This document shows positions 1 to 7,092 of a stretch of 10,548 bases of DNA, in pieces (within the stretch, counting starts at the first letter, position 1; each line of letters opens with the position of its first letter). Under the pieces are notes generated by a model. It was given only the letters and a program-made list of their open reading frames with translations, was not told the DNA's origin and ran no database searches. Origin of the DNA: Candidatus Microgenomates bacterium (lineage in GTDB: Bacteria > Patescibacteriota > Microgenomatia > UBA1406 > GWC2-37-13); assembly GCA_016178125.1 (NCBI GenBank), contig JACOTV010000014.1, positions 1 through 10,548 on the forward strand, given 5' to 3'. A program made the translations under genes and the position numbers.

Positions 1-158
1 TCGGAAGCTTTGTGGTGTCTGACAAACATGCTAACTTTATTATTGACGAGGGAGAAGGAAATCCCGCGGACCTGAAAAAACTCATGGATATTGTTAGAGT
101 TAAGGTGAAGGAGAAATTTGATATCGAACTTAAAGAAGAAATTCGGGTTGTTTCATAA
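1..158 (+). CDS. murB: UDP-N-acetylenolpyruvoylglucosamine reductase, C-terminal end only (MurB)
   Basis: This is the last 51 codons of a gene cut by the left edge, read in frame from base 3 to the TAA at 156-158. The residues VSDKHANFIIDEG, followed by an ADLKKLMDIV helix and a terminal ELKEEIRVV, match the C-terminal domain of MurB, whose family pattern is roughly S-x-x-H-A-N-F-I-x-N, then a helix, then L-E-x-E-(V/I)-R. The Glu in EEIR fits the conserved proton-donor Glu of the family. MurB is a cytosolic flavoenzyme that uses NADPH to reduce UDP-GlcNAc-enolpyruvate, the product of MurA, to UDP-MurNAc. It sits 7 bases upstream of murA, so the two enzymes of UDP-MurNAc synthesis are adjacent. 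The FAD-binding part and start lie outside the window. Confidence 0.85.
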   Translation, partial: GSFVVSDKHANFIIDEGEGNPADLKKLMDIVRVKVKEKFDIELKEEIRVVS

Positions 159-165
159 TATTGCT

Positions 166-1488
166 ATGGAAGATGCATTTTATATACAAGGTGGAAGAGA
201 ATTATCGGGCGACGTTACGCTTTCGGGCGCCAAAAATCTTGCGCTCAAAGTCATCATTGCGTCTCTTATGTTTGAGGGAAAGGTCGTCTTTCAAAACGTG
301 CCTCGTATAAACGACGTAACCGAGCTCTTGCATTTAATTCAGAAACTAGGCGTCAAAACTAACTGGATCGAGACCAATACGCTTGAAATCGATCCTACGA
401 CTCTTACAAGTAGTACTGTTGATTTACTCCATGCCTCGAAAATGCGTGTATCGTTTTTGCTTTTTGCGCCGCTTCTTCAGAAGTTTCGCGAGTGCAAAAT
501 TCCGAATCCCGGAGGATGCAGATTGGGTCAGCGCCCAATAGATCGTATTATCGACGGGCTAGAAGCGCTTGGTGCACAGGTGGATTATGACTCGTTATCG
601 GGGTTCTATAGCGCCGACTTGGCCGATGAGCCTCAGGGGTCGTATCATTTCCCCAAGCCGTCGCATACTGGTACCGAGCTTCTTATTATGTTTGCCGCTT
701 TGGGGTCACACGATATCGTTCTTAAAAACTGCGCAACTGAACCCGAAATTGATGACCTTATTGCCTGCCTCAATGAAGCGGGTGCACAGATTAAGCGTCA
801 CAAAGACGAAATCCATATAAAGGGCGTAAAGTCGTTAAAACAGCAAAAACCGTTTGTCGTATCTTCTGACCGTAACGAAGCGGTAACATTTGCGATACTC
901 GGCATCGCCTCACGGGGCACCGTAAAACTGGGCCCCATCGCGCCCTCACAAATGGATACGTTTATTGAATATATAAAGAAGACGGGAAGCACGGTAGATG
1001 TAAACGGAGAATATATCGGATTTGCGTTTAACGGTCGCATCAAACCTGTCGATATAGTGACCGCTCCGCACCCCGGATTCATGACCGACTGGCAGCCGAA
1101 CTGGGCGGTGCTTATGTCTCAGGCCGATGGGCATGCCACCATTCACGAAACGATTTTTGAAAATAGATTTTCGTATGTGTCTGAAATGAAAAAATTGGGC
1201 GCAGATATGAAATTTATCGACATGCATGTCAACGATCCGGAAAAGACCTATCAGTTTAACTACAGCAAACGCCGAACCTATCGTCAGGCGATCGAAATAA
1301 CGGGTGGTGAACCACTGCATGGCGGTGTTTTAAAAATAGCCGACTTGCGCGCCGGCGCGACGCTTTTAATCGGCGCGCTTATTGCAACGGGCGAATCAAT
1401 TCTTCTTGATGCTTCTACCTTGGAGCGCGGTTATGAAGATATCGTCAAAAAGGTTTCACTACTCGGCGGCGACATTAAACGCGTATAA
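166..1488 (+). CDS. murA: UDP-N-acetylglucosamine 1-carboxyvinyltransferase (MurA)
   Basis: MurA transfers enolpyruvate from PEP to UDP-GlcNAc, the first committed step of peptidoglycan synthesis, in the cytosol. The 440-residue product has the family landmarks: SGAKN with Lys23; NPGGCRLGQRP with the catalytic, fosfomycin-reactive Cys118 and Arg123; TDWQ with Asp308; IFENRF at 330-335; DLRAGA with Arg395; and the closing RGYEDIVKK. The start is the ATG at 166, because the protein then begins MEDAFYIQGG as in relatives. A TTG at 118 in the same frame would add 16 residues but overlaps murB by 41 bases and looks unconserved. No Shine-Dalgarno sequence precedes the start. Residues about 355-382, just before the Arg395 strand, are some 12 residues longer than in E. 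coli MurA and contain a polar, aromatic stretch. I associate this with Candidate Phyla Radiation MurA proteins, from memory. The identity is firm. Confidence 0.96.
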   Translation: MEDAFYIQGGRELSGDVTLSGAKNLALKVIIASLMFEGKVVFQNVPRINDVTELLHLIQKLGVKTNWIETNTLEIDPTTLTSSTVDLLHASKMRVSFLLFAPLLQKFRECKIPNPGGCRLGQRPIDRIIDGLEALGAQVDYDSLSGFYSADLADEPQGSYHFPKPSHTGTELLIMFAALGSHDIVLKNCATEPEIDDLIACLNEAGAQIKRHKDEIHIKGVKSLKQQKPFVVSSDRNEAVTFAILGIASRGTVKLGPIAPSQMDTFIEYIKKTGSTVDVNGEYIGFAFNGRIKPVDIVTAPHPGFMTDWQPNWAVLMSQADGHATIHETIFENRFSYVSEMKKLGADMKFIDMHVNDPEKTYQFNYSKRRTYRQAIEITGGEPLHGGVLKIADLRAGATLLIGALIATGESILLDASTLERGYEDIVKKVSLLGGDIKRV

Positions 1489-1503
1489 TGATTTCTGCAA
1501 TCT

Positions 1504-1887
1504 ATGACAGAACACGTTAACAACATGTTAAAAATGCGCAGTATTTCGATTAAATACGCGCTTGAAGGAATGACCTGGGCGTTTAAATCCCAGGCAAATT
1601 ATCGGATTCACTTCTTTTTTTCGATAGCGGCTCTTATCGCATCATATGTACTCCATATTTCCTATGTAGAATTTCTGGTTATTTTGATGCTTATTTTCAT
1701 AGGCATTATGGTCGAGGCGATAAACACCGCAATTGAGCTCACTACAGACGCCATCGACAAGCAGTGGCGGACCGACATTAAACTTGCAAAAGACGTGTCT
1801 GCGGGGGCTATGTTGATCTTTTCATTTGGGGCACTTATTATTGCTGGTATTATTTTTATTCCAAAGCTCATCGCTCTTATTAACTAA
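1504..1887 (+). CDS. dgkA: DgkA-family undecaprenol/diacylglycerol kinase
   Basis: A small integral membrane lipid kinase of 127 residues; the family is usually 120-135. An amphipathic N-terminal region (FKSQANYRIH) leads into three hydrophobic helices at about 37-51, 55-75 and 100-124. The active-site signature is present: E71-x-x-N74-T-A-I-E78 with D82, then AKDVSAGAML with K96 and D97. These match the E..N...E and KD residues that bind Mg-ATP in E. coli DgkA. The Gram-positive members of the family phosphorylate undecaprenol, and the position 2 bases before mraY, whose substrate is undecaprenyl phosphate, favours that role here. This substrate choice is an inference from context. The gap to murA is 15 bases. 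ATG codons at 1525 and 1534 are alternative starts; 1504 is chosen because it is the first and is preceded by TCT, as at other starts in the window. Confidence 0.9.
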   Translation: MTEHVNNMLKMRSISIKYALEGMTWAFKSQANYRIHFFFSIAALIASYVLHISYVEFLVILMLIFIGIMVEAINTAIELTTDAIDKQWRTDIKLAKDVSAGAMLIFSFGALIIAGIIFIPKLIALIN

Positions 1888-1889
1888 CT

Positions 1890-2927
1890 ATGCCGCTGTA
1901 TTTATTTGCCACGTTCATTTCGTTTATTATTCACGCCGTACTCATAGTTCCGTTTATCAACTTTCTTTATCGCATCAAGGCGCAGCGTGCGGACCAAAAA
2001 ACAAAAGATGCATTCAACAAAAGCACGCCGATTTTTGACAAGTTCAACAAGCATAAGGCTGGGACCCCCGTTGGCGGCGGCCTTTTGATAATCACCGTCA
2101 CCCTCAGTTTGTTTTTATTTGTACTGTTTCTTTTTGTGAGCTTCAATCAACCGATTCGTACGAACTTTCCCTCGATTGCGGGGGAAATACTCATATTGCT
2201 GTTTACGTTTATGAGTTTTGGATTACTTGGCGTATATGATGACCTTACCAAAATGTTTTTCTGGCGAAAAAAAGGCCATTTTGGGCTCAGATTGCGGCAT
2301 AAGTTAATCCTTGAAACGGTTCTCGGGTTGGTGATTGGATACTGGTTGTATGCAAGCCTGAAAATCGATATCATCCATGTGCCATTTTTAGGGGTGTACC
2401 ATATCGGTGTTTTTTATATTCTCTTTGCGGCGTTTACGATTATTTCATTCGCCAATGCAGTAAACATGACCGACGGGCTCGATGGCTTGGCAACAGGGGT
2501 TCTTATGATTGCTCTGACCAGTTTCTGGATTATCGCAGCGTCGATTATCGATGTCCCAACTTCGATATTTATTGCTATTTGGCTCGGAGGGCTCATGGCA
2601 TTTTTGTATTTCAATATTCCCCCAGCTCGTATATTTTTAGGCGATACCGGGTCGCTTTCGTTCGGCGCATCGTTTGCCGTGGTTGGGCTCATTCTGGGAA
2701 AAGCGTTCACGCTTCCTTTGATAGGCGGGATTTTTCTGGTTGAGATATCTAGTTCGTTCATACAACTTATGAGCCGTCGGTTCAGGCACAAGAAAGCCTT
2801 TGCCGCGGCGCCGTATCATTTGTTTCTTCAGCAGCGCGGTTGGGAAGAACCCAAAATCGTGATGCGGTTTTGGCTCATCAGTATTCTTCTTTCGGTCTTT
2901 GGCCTGATGCTTGCGTTTATGAAGTAA
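1890..2927 (+). CDS. mraY: Phospho-N-acetylmuramoyl-pentapeptide-transferase (MraY)
   Basis: MraY moves phospho-MurNAc-pentapeptide from UDP onto undecaprenyl phosphate, giving lipid I, on the cytosolic face of the membrane. The 345-residue polytopic protein shows the family motifs in order: GTPVGGG (58-64), GVYDDLTK with Asp117-Asp118, NAVNMTDGLDGLATG (189-203), FLGDTGSLSFG with Asp252, and the C-terminal GWEEPKIVMRFW. Asp117, Asp118 and Asp252 match the essential Asp residues of characterised MraY. The odd point is the usual APIHHH motif, which reads APYHLF (307-312): the first His (310) is kept and the next two are Leu and Phe. The wider family includes WecA/TagO-type transferases, but the GW-EP-K-MRFW ending and the setting between a lipid kinase, ftsW and murG support MraY. 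The gap to dgkA is 2 bases, which implies co-translation. No Shine-Dalgarno sequence is visible. Confidence 0.93.
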   Translation: MPLYLFATFISFIIHAVLIVPFINFLYRIKAQRADQKTKDAFNKSTPIFDKFNKHKAGTPVGGGLLIITVTLSLFLFVLFLFVSFNQPIRTNFPSIAGEILILLFTFMSFGLLGVYDDLTKMFFWRKKGHFGLRLRHKLILETVLGLVIGYWLYASLKIDIIHVPFLGVYHIGVFYILFAAFTIISFANAVNMTDGLDGLATGVLMIALTSFWIIAASIIDVPTSIFIAIWLGGLMAFLYFNIPPARIFLGDTGSLSFGASFAVVGLILGKAFTLPLIGGIFLVEISSSFIQLMSRRFRHKKAFAAAPYHLFLQQRGWEEPKIVMRFWLISILLSVFGLMLAFMK

Positions 2928-2945
2928 ATCCAGGTAGAATGGCAT

Positions 2946-4121
2946 ATGCGTTCGAGGCTGTTTTTTATACCGTTATTCATCGCGTTTATTGGTCTTTTTT
3001 TTGTATTCGAGGCTTCATCAATTCGAGCTCTAAACGAAACGGGGGATAGCTTTTACTACTTTAAACTACAAATTGTCTGGGTCTCAATAGGTATTTTTCT
3101 CATGACGTTTTTCTCGTTCTTTAACTATCGGCGATTATATGCGCTCTCGTTTCCCCTCATGGCCGCAACTATTGCATCATTGATCTTTGTTCTTATTCCA
3201 GGGATCGGATCAAGCGCGCTCGGTGCGCGCCGATGGATTGATCTGGGGATAATCACCTTTCAGCCAACAGAACTTGCCAAATTAAGCATGATTATTTATC
3301 TTTCGTCTTGGTTTGCAACCCGTGAAAAGGGACAGCGATTTTTGTCGTTTATGTTACTACTGGGGTTTGTTATGGCACTGATTCTGTTGCAGCCTGATAT
3401 GGGAACGACGATCATCGTGTTCGCGATAAGTATCATCATTTACTATCTGGCCGGAGAGCAGCTGTTATATTTGATTCTTTTAGTTCCGGCCTCGATACTC
3501 GGATTTATCTTTTTAGCACACACCTCGCCATATCGGTTGCGGCGACTAATGGCCTTTCTGGATCCATCGGCAGACCCCTTAGGAGTCGGTTACCATGTGA
3601 ACCAAATTCTGATATCGCTGAGTAACGGGGGAATGCTGGGGCGTGGGTTTGGCGCATCGAAACAGAAGTACTTATTTTTACCCGAGGCTCATACCGATTC
3701 AATCTTTGCGATTATCGGCGAAGAATTTGGATTCGTGGGTGCTGTACTCATTATCTTTATCTATGGAGTGTTGATTTATAAAATGTATCAGATTGCTTAC
3801 TTGGCAAAAGACCGCTACAGCAGGCTCTTGGCGGGGGGAATTCTGGCGTATTTTTGTTTACAGATTACAATAAACTTAGCGGGGATGGTCACACTCCTTC
3901 CCCTGACCGGAGTTCCCCTCCCATTTATTTCATATGGCGGGTCAAACCTCCTCATTTCGTTCACGCTAATGGGTATAATGCTTAACATCGGTCGCTCAGT
4001 TAAGAGCCCGTCAACAACTGCGGGGCATAAGCACCACAAGGCGCATAAAAAGACCGGTCTTGGGATGTCGCCGCTTACGGTCCGGGCCAAGCGGACGAGT
4101 AAACGATTGAGAAAAGCATAA
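2946..4121 (+). CDS. ftsW: SEDS-family peptidoglycan glycosyltransferase FtsW
   Basis: A 391-residue polytopic membrane protein of the SEDS family, which polymerises lipid II into glycan strands together with a class B penicillin-binding protein at the septum. Visible motifs are ARRWIDLG (94-101), FQPTELAKL (105-113), LQPDMGT (148-154), RRLMAFLDP (199-207), LPEAHTDSIFAIIGEE (245-260) with Asp251 matching the catalytic Asp, and PLPFISYGGSNLL (324-336). RodA shares these motifs. FtsW is chosen because the gene lies directly before murG, ftsQ, ftsA and ftsZ, the usual ftsW place. After the last helix a 40-residue cytosolic tail is rich in Lys, Arg and His (HKHHKAHKK near 361, RTSKRLRK at the end). 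The partner penicillin-binding protein (FtsI) is not in the window. A weak AGG lies about 11 bases before the start. The stop is 3 bases before murG. Confidence 0.92.
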   Translation: MRSRLFFIPLFIAFIGLFFVFEASSIRALNETGDSFYYFKLQIVWVSIGIFLMTFFSFFNYRRLYALSFPLMAATIASLIFVLIPGIGSSALGARRWIDLGIITFQPTELAKLSMIIYLSSWFATREKGQRFLSFMLLLGFVMALILLQPDMGTTIIVFAISIIIYYLAGEQLLYLILLVPASILGFIFLAHTSPYRLRRLMAFLDPSADPLGVGYHVNQILISLSNGGMLGRGFGASKQKYLFLPEAHTDSIFAIIGEEFGFVGAVLIIFIYGVLIYKMYQIAYLAKDRYSRLLAGGILAYFCLQITINLAGMVTLLPLTGVPLPFISYGGSNLLISFTLMGIMLNIGRSVKSPSTTAGHKHHKAHKKTGLGMSPLTVRAKRTSKRLRKA

Positions 4122-4124
4122 CGT

Positions 4125-5192
4125 ATGAAAATACTCATAACAGGCGGTCATGTAACGCCAGCACTTGCCGTAATCGATGAAATCAAAAACCACGAGATAG
4201 TTTTCGTTGGTCGGCAGTTTGCCTTGAGTAACGAAAACACTGAGTCGTTTGAATACAAAGAAATAACCGCGCGGGGAATTCGTTTCATAAACCTGGTAAC
4301 AGGAAGGCTTAACCGATCATTTACCTTAGAAGCGCTCAGAAGCCTACTTCTTATACCGCGAGGGTTTTTCCGAGCAGAACAAATCATACGTGCGGAAAAA
4401 CCCGATATCGTGCTCTCATTTGGCAGTTACCTTGCTGTTCCGATTGCGTTTTGGGCGCATCGAAATAAAATTCCGGTGTTTACTCACGAACAGACCATTC
4501 AGCCCGGGCTTGCGAATCGTCTTATTTCTCGGTGGGCGAAGAAAGTGTTTATTTCATTCCCCCAATCAAGACAGTTCTTTCCGGCAGAAAAGGTTGTACA
4601 AACGGGAAACCCAGTACGTAAATCAATATTGAAGGTCGCCGAAAAACCGTTTCATATACCCAAAAAAAAGCCGGTAGTGTACATAACCGGGGGTTCGCTG
4701 GGCTCACATAGCATTAACATGCATGTGAAATCGATTCTCGATGAGCTCAAAAAAGAATTCTTCGTGATACACCAAACAGGAGACACCAAAACATACAATG
4801 ATTACGATCGACTTGCAAAATATGCCGACGAATCGTACATGGTACGCAAACATGTTGGCGCTAAGGAATTGGCATATATATACGACGAGTCCGATATAGT
4901 CGTATGTCGCGCTGGGGCAAATACCGTTTTTGAATTGATTGCGATGTCCAAGCCCTCGATATTTATTCCGCTGCCGTGGTCGGGGCACGACGAGCAGCGT
5001 AAACAGGCAAAGCTCTTAAAAGATGCCCACGTTGCTCTGATATTCGAACAATCGCGGCCAAGCATCGAGCTTCTGGATTGCATACGGACAATGGCCGGTG
5101 ACGTTAAACAGTATTCAGATTTTAGCAAGTTGAAAACGCTTACCACCGAAGATGCAAGCCGACGGATCTATGAAGAGATTCTTAAGGCGTAG
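4125..5192 (+). CDS. murG: Lipid II synthase, UDP-GlcNAc:lipid I N-acetylglucosaminyltransferase (MurG)
   Basis: MurG is a peripheral membrane GT-B glycosyltransferase that adds GlcNAc to lipid I, giving lipid II. The 355 residues contain TGGHVTPALAV (6-16), SFGSYLAVP (98-106), HEQTIQPGLANR (121-132), TGNPVR (160-165), TGGSLGSHSIN (188-198) and the UDP-GlcNAc site CRAGANTVFEL (261-271) followed by HDEQRKQA (288-295). E. coli MurG starts with the longer loop GGTGGHVFPGLAV; here the first glycine pair is missing and the loop is about 3 residues shorter. I recall the same short form in Candidate Phyla Radiation MurG, so I take it as lineage-typical and not as damage. The start lies 3 bases after ftsW and the last 23 bases overlap ftsQ, so the genes are probably translationally linked. 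A run of eight A at 4662-4669 is in frame and encodes lysines. Confidence 0.95.
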   Translation: MKILITGGHVTPALAVIDEIKNHEIVFVGRQFALSNENTESFEYKEITARGIRFINLVTGRLNRSFTLEALRSLLLIPRGFFRAEQIIRAEKPDIVLSFGSYLAVPIAFWAHRNKIPVFTHEQTIQPGLANRLISRWAKKVFISFPQSRQFFPAEKVVQTGNPVRKSILKVAEKPFHIPKKKPVVYITGGSLGSHSINMHVKSILDELKKEFFVIHQTGDTKTYNDYDRLAKYADESYMVRKHVGAKELAYIYDESDIVVCRAGANTVFELIAMSKPSIFIPLPWSGHDEQRKQAKLLKDAHVALIFEQSRPSIELLDCIRTMAGDVKQYSDFSKLKTLTTEDASRRIYEEILKA

Positions 5193-5889
5193 CGCACGCG
5201 TTGGCGCGATTCTCTGGCTTGCACTCGCGCTTTCAGGGGTCCTGATTTACCTGTACCAAACCTATTCGGTGAAAAATGTCGTTGTTATTTCAAATGATGG
5301 AAATCAGTCGCACTTAGTTGGACTGAGCGAACTCTACGGCGCGAATCTCTTAATTCTCAACGAGAAGCAACTCGAAAAAGACCTTATGGGCAAAAATCCC
5401 GCCCTGAACTCGATTGCGGTAAATCGCGTATATCCCGCCACGCTACAGCTTCGTGTATCTCTCAGAAAACCGATTGTCGCACTTCAGGCAAGCGATGAAG
5501 GGGTGTTTATTCTCGACCACGAGGGAGTGATATTACTCAGGCTGCAGAAATATACCGGTCCATTACCCATACTAAAGTACTACCAAACGTTTCCGTACAA
5601 GCAATATCAGGTTGGCGACAAAATAGACTATAAAGATGTTATGACGGCACTTTACTTCACCGACGCGTTATCGGGCTTTGGATACCCTGCAAAGCGTATT
5701 GATATCGACGGACTGTATATGATACGATTACTAGTGATCGATAATAAAACGTTTTTTGCGACGTCTGAGAAGGACCGCGAGATTCAACTGTACCAGCTGA
5801 AGGAACTCTTGAGGCAGTTTAAACTTCAAGGGAAAGATTTTAAGACGATCGATTTGCGTTTTGATAAGCCGGTAATTACGATTAAATGA
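5170..5889 (+). CDS. ftsQ: Cell division protein FtsQ/DivIB with POTRA domain
   Basis: A bitopic division protein of 239 residues. A basic cytosolic tip (MKRFLRRSAR) is followed by one membrane segment (about 11-30), an extracytoplasmic POTRA domain (about 34-101) and the FtsQ beta domain. The family patterns are clear: SIAVNRVYPATLQLRVSLRK (81-100), then FILDHEGVIL (113-122), and the closing TIDLRFDKPVI (227-237), like the I-D-L-R-F ending common in FtsQ. FtsQ links the cytosolic ring to septal wall synthases through FtsB and FtsL, neither of which is visible here. The start at 5170 gives a normal MKR-type N-terminus and a 23-base overlap with murG. An in-frame ATG at 5152 would add six residues and a 41-base overlap and is less likely. 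The stop is TGA, 4 bases before ftsA. Confidence 0.88.
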   Translation: MKRFLRRSARVGAILWLALALSGVLIYLYQTYSVKNVVVISNDGNQSHLVGLSELYGANLLILNEKQLEKDLMGKNPALNSIAVNRVYPATLQLRVSLRKPIVALQASDEGVFILDHEGVILLRLQKYTGPLPILKYYQTFPYKQYQVGDKIDYKDVMTALYFTDALSGFGYPAKRIDIDGLYMIRLLVIDNKTFFATSEKDREIQLYQLKELLRQFKLQGKDFKTIDLRFDKPVITIK

Positions 5890-5893
5890 ACTT

Positions 5894-7027
5894 ATGTCGG
5901 ATCAACTCATCTGCGGAATAGATATAGGAAGCGCCAAGATATCAACCGTGGTGGCGACACAACTTAAGGAAGAGGATCAGGATATCGATCAAGTCACCTC
6001 AGCGGTCGAGGAAAGCGTAGAAAAAGCCGAACGCATGGCTGGTCATAAGATAACGCGGGCATACGTGTCGGTTGGCGGTCCTCATATTGCCTCGATAAAC
6101 TCCCATGGCGTTGTCGCGATTTCAAATCCTCAAGAAGGAATCGTTAGTGAAGATGTGGAGCGCGTCGTCGACGCCGCTCGTGCCATTTCACTGTCGACGA
6201 CGCGCCAAATAATAGACGTTGCGCCGCGTGAATACATAGTCGACGGCCAACCTGGAATCAAAAATCCCGTCGGCATGAGTGGTGTACGCCTCGAAGTAGA
6301 CACGCATATTGTAACGGCGTCGCTTACGAATTTAAAAAATCTCAGTCGGTGTCTTGCAGACTTAGATATCGAGAACGCAGGGTTCGTGTTTTGCGGATTT
6401 GCATCTGCGGAGGCTGTTTTGACCGATACTGAAAAAGAATTAGGGGTATGTCTTGTTGACATAGGCGGCGGTAAGATCGATATCTGTTTGTACGCAGACG
6501 GTGCGCTTTCGTATTCTGGATCGATCGCAATTGGCGCCCGCCATGTAACCAACGACATAGCCGTTGGCATGCGCGTTTCGCTTGAATCGGCCGAACGTAT
6601 TAAACTGTTTCTTAGTAAACACGTTCACGAACTTTCCAAAAAACCTAAAAAAGACGACCACTTAGATCTCTCAAGCCTTCAACTTCCCGAACAAATTACC
6701 GAAGTTTCGACTAAAATGCTTCTGGACGGTATCATTGGGTCACGGCTTGAGGAAATTTACAGGCTAGTGGGCGAAGAGATCGAAAAAAGCGGATTTGCGA
6801 CCGGGATTCCCTCGGGGGTCGTTATAACCGGAGGCGGTGCATTAACCGTCGGCATGATCGAAACGGGGCGTAAAATTCTCGGATTGCCTATCCGCATTGG
6901 CGTACCAAGCGAAGTATCAGGGTTACTCGATGAAATTCTTGACCCACAATACGCAGCCACCGTGGGTTTGATTTTAGCAGTTATTAGGTTTGTTAGGAGC
7001 ACTCTTGGGTGGTCAAACGCCTGCTAA
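5894..7027 (+). CDS. ftsA: Cell division protein FtsA, compact form with N-terminal deletion and altered C-terminus
   Basis: FtsA is the actin-like ATPase that tethers FtsZ to the membrane. Of 377 residues, recognisable parts are the phosphate-1 loop GIDIGSAKI (8-16), the EKAERMAG helix (43-50), the FtsA-specific 1C domain (about 54-155; RAYVSVGGPHI and VTASLTNLKNL), the phosphate-2 loop LVDIGGGKIDI (187-197; usually GGGTTDI, here Lys194), NDIAVGM and AERIK (220-237), and the adenosine loop VVITGGGAL (309-317). Two things are odd. Between ATQLKEEDQ and DIDQVTSAVEE the usual I-x-G-V-G...S-x-G-(I/L)-x-x-G-x-V-V segment of about 20 residues, which holds two strands of subdomain 1A, is missing in frame. 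At the other end the protein stops soon after PQYAATVGL, without the usual linker; AVIRFVRSTLGW could act as a membrane anchor, or a frameshift near 6978-6987 may hide a different end. Identity is firm; integrity is less sure. Confidence 0.9.
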   Translation: MSDQLICGIDIGSAKISTVVATQLKEEDQDIDQVTSAVEESVEKAERMAGHKITRAYVSVGGPHIASINSHGVVAISNPQEGIVSEDVERVVDAARAISLSTTRQIIDVAPREYIVDGQPGIKNPVGMSGVRLEVDTHIVTASLTNLKNLSRCLADLDIENAGFVFCGFASAEAVLTDTEKELGVCLVDIGGGKIDICLYADGALSYSGSIAIGARHVTNDIAVGMRVSLESAERIKLFLSKHVHELSKKPKKDDHLDLSSLQLPEQITEVSTKMLLDGIIGSRLEEIYRLVGEEIEKSGFATGIPSGVVITGGGALTVGMIETGRKILGLPIRIGVPSEVSGLLDEILDPQYAATVGLILAVIRFVRSTLGWSNAC

Positions 7028-7092
7028 GCGTTGGGCATACACCCCGGTCCGTAAATAACTGAACCACAAATGTCCCAGTAAGAAAGTAATAT

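Noticed and set aside
118..165. TTG start at 118 extending MurA by 16 residues
   Set aside because: It would overlap murB by 41 bases, the added residues do not look like MurA, and ATG at 166 gives the normal family N-terminus.
798..1320. Open frames on the - strand under murA and others throughout the window
   Set aside because: They lie opposite well-identified genes, have no recognisable protein motifs and look like shadows of the coding strand.
4662..4669. Run of eight A in murG (and T8 at 2995-3002 in ftsW, A7 in mraY near 2266) as slippage or frameshift sites
   Set aside because: Each run is in frame and the proteins match their families on both sides, so nothing points to programmed slippage or error.
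5152..5169. ATG at 5152 as the start of FtsQ
   Set aside because: The six added residues lie before a typical basic tip, and ATG at 5170 needs less overlap with murG and is preceded by TCT like other starts here.
7028..7092. Promoter for ftsZ in the ftsA-ftsZ gap
   Set aside because: TTGGGC at 7031 and TAAATA at 7052 are only 15 bases apart and both are weak matches, so I do not list a promoter.
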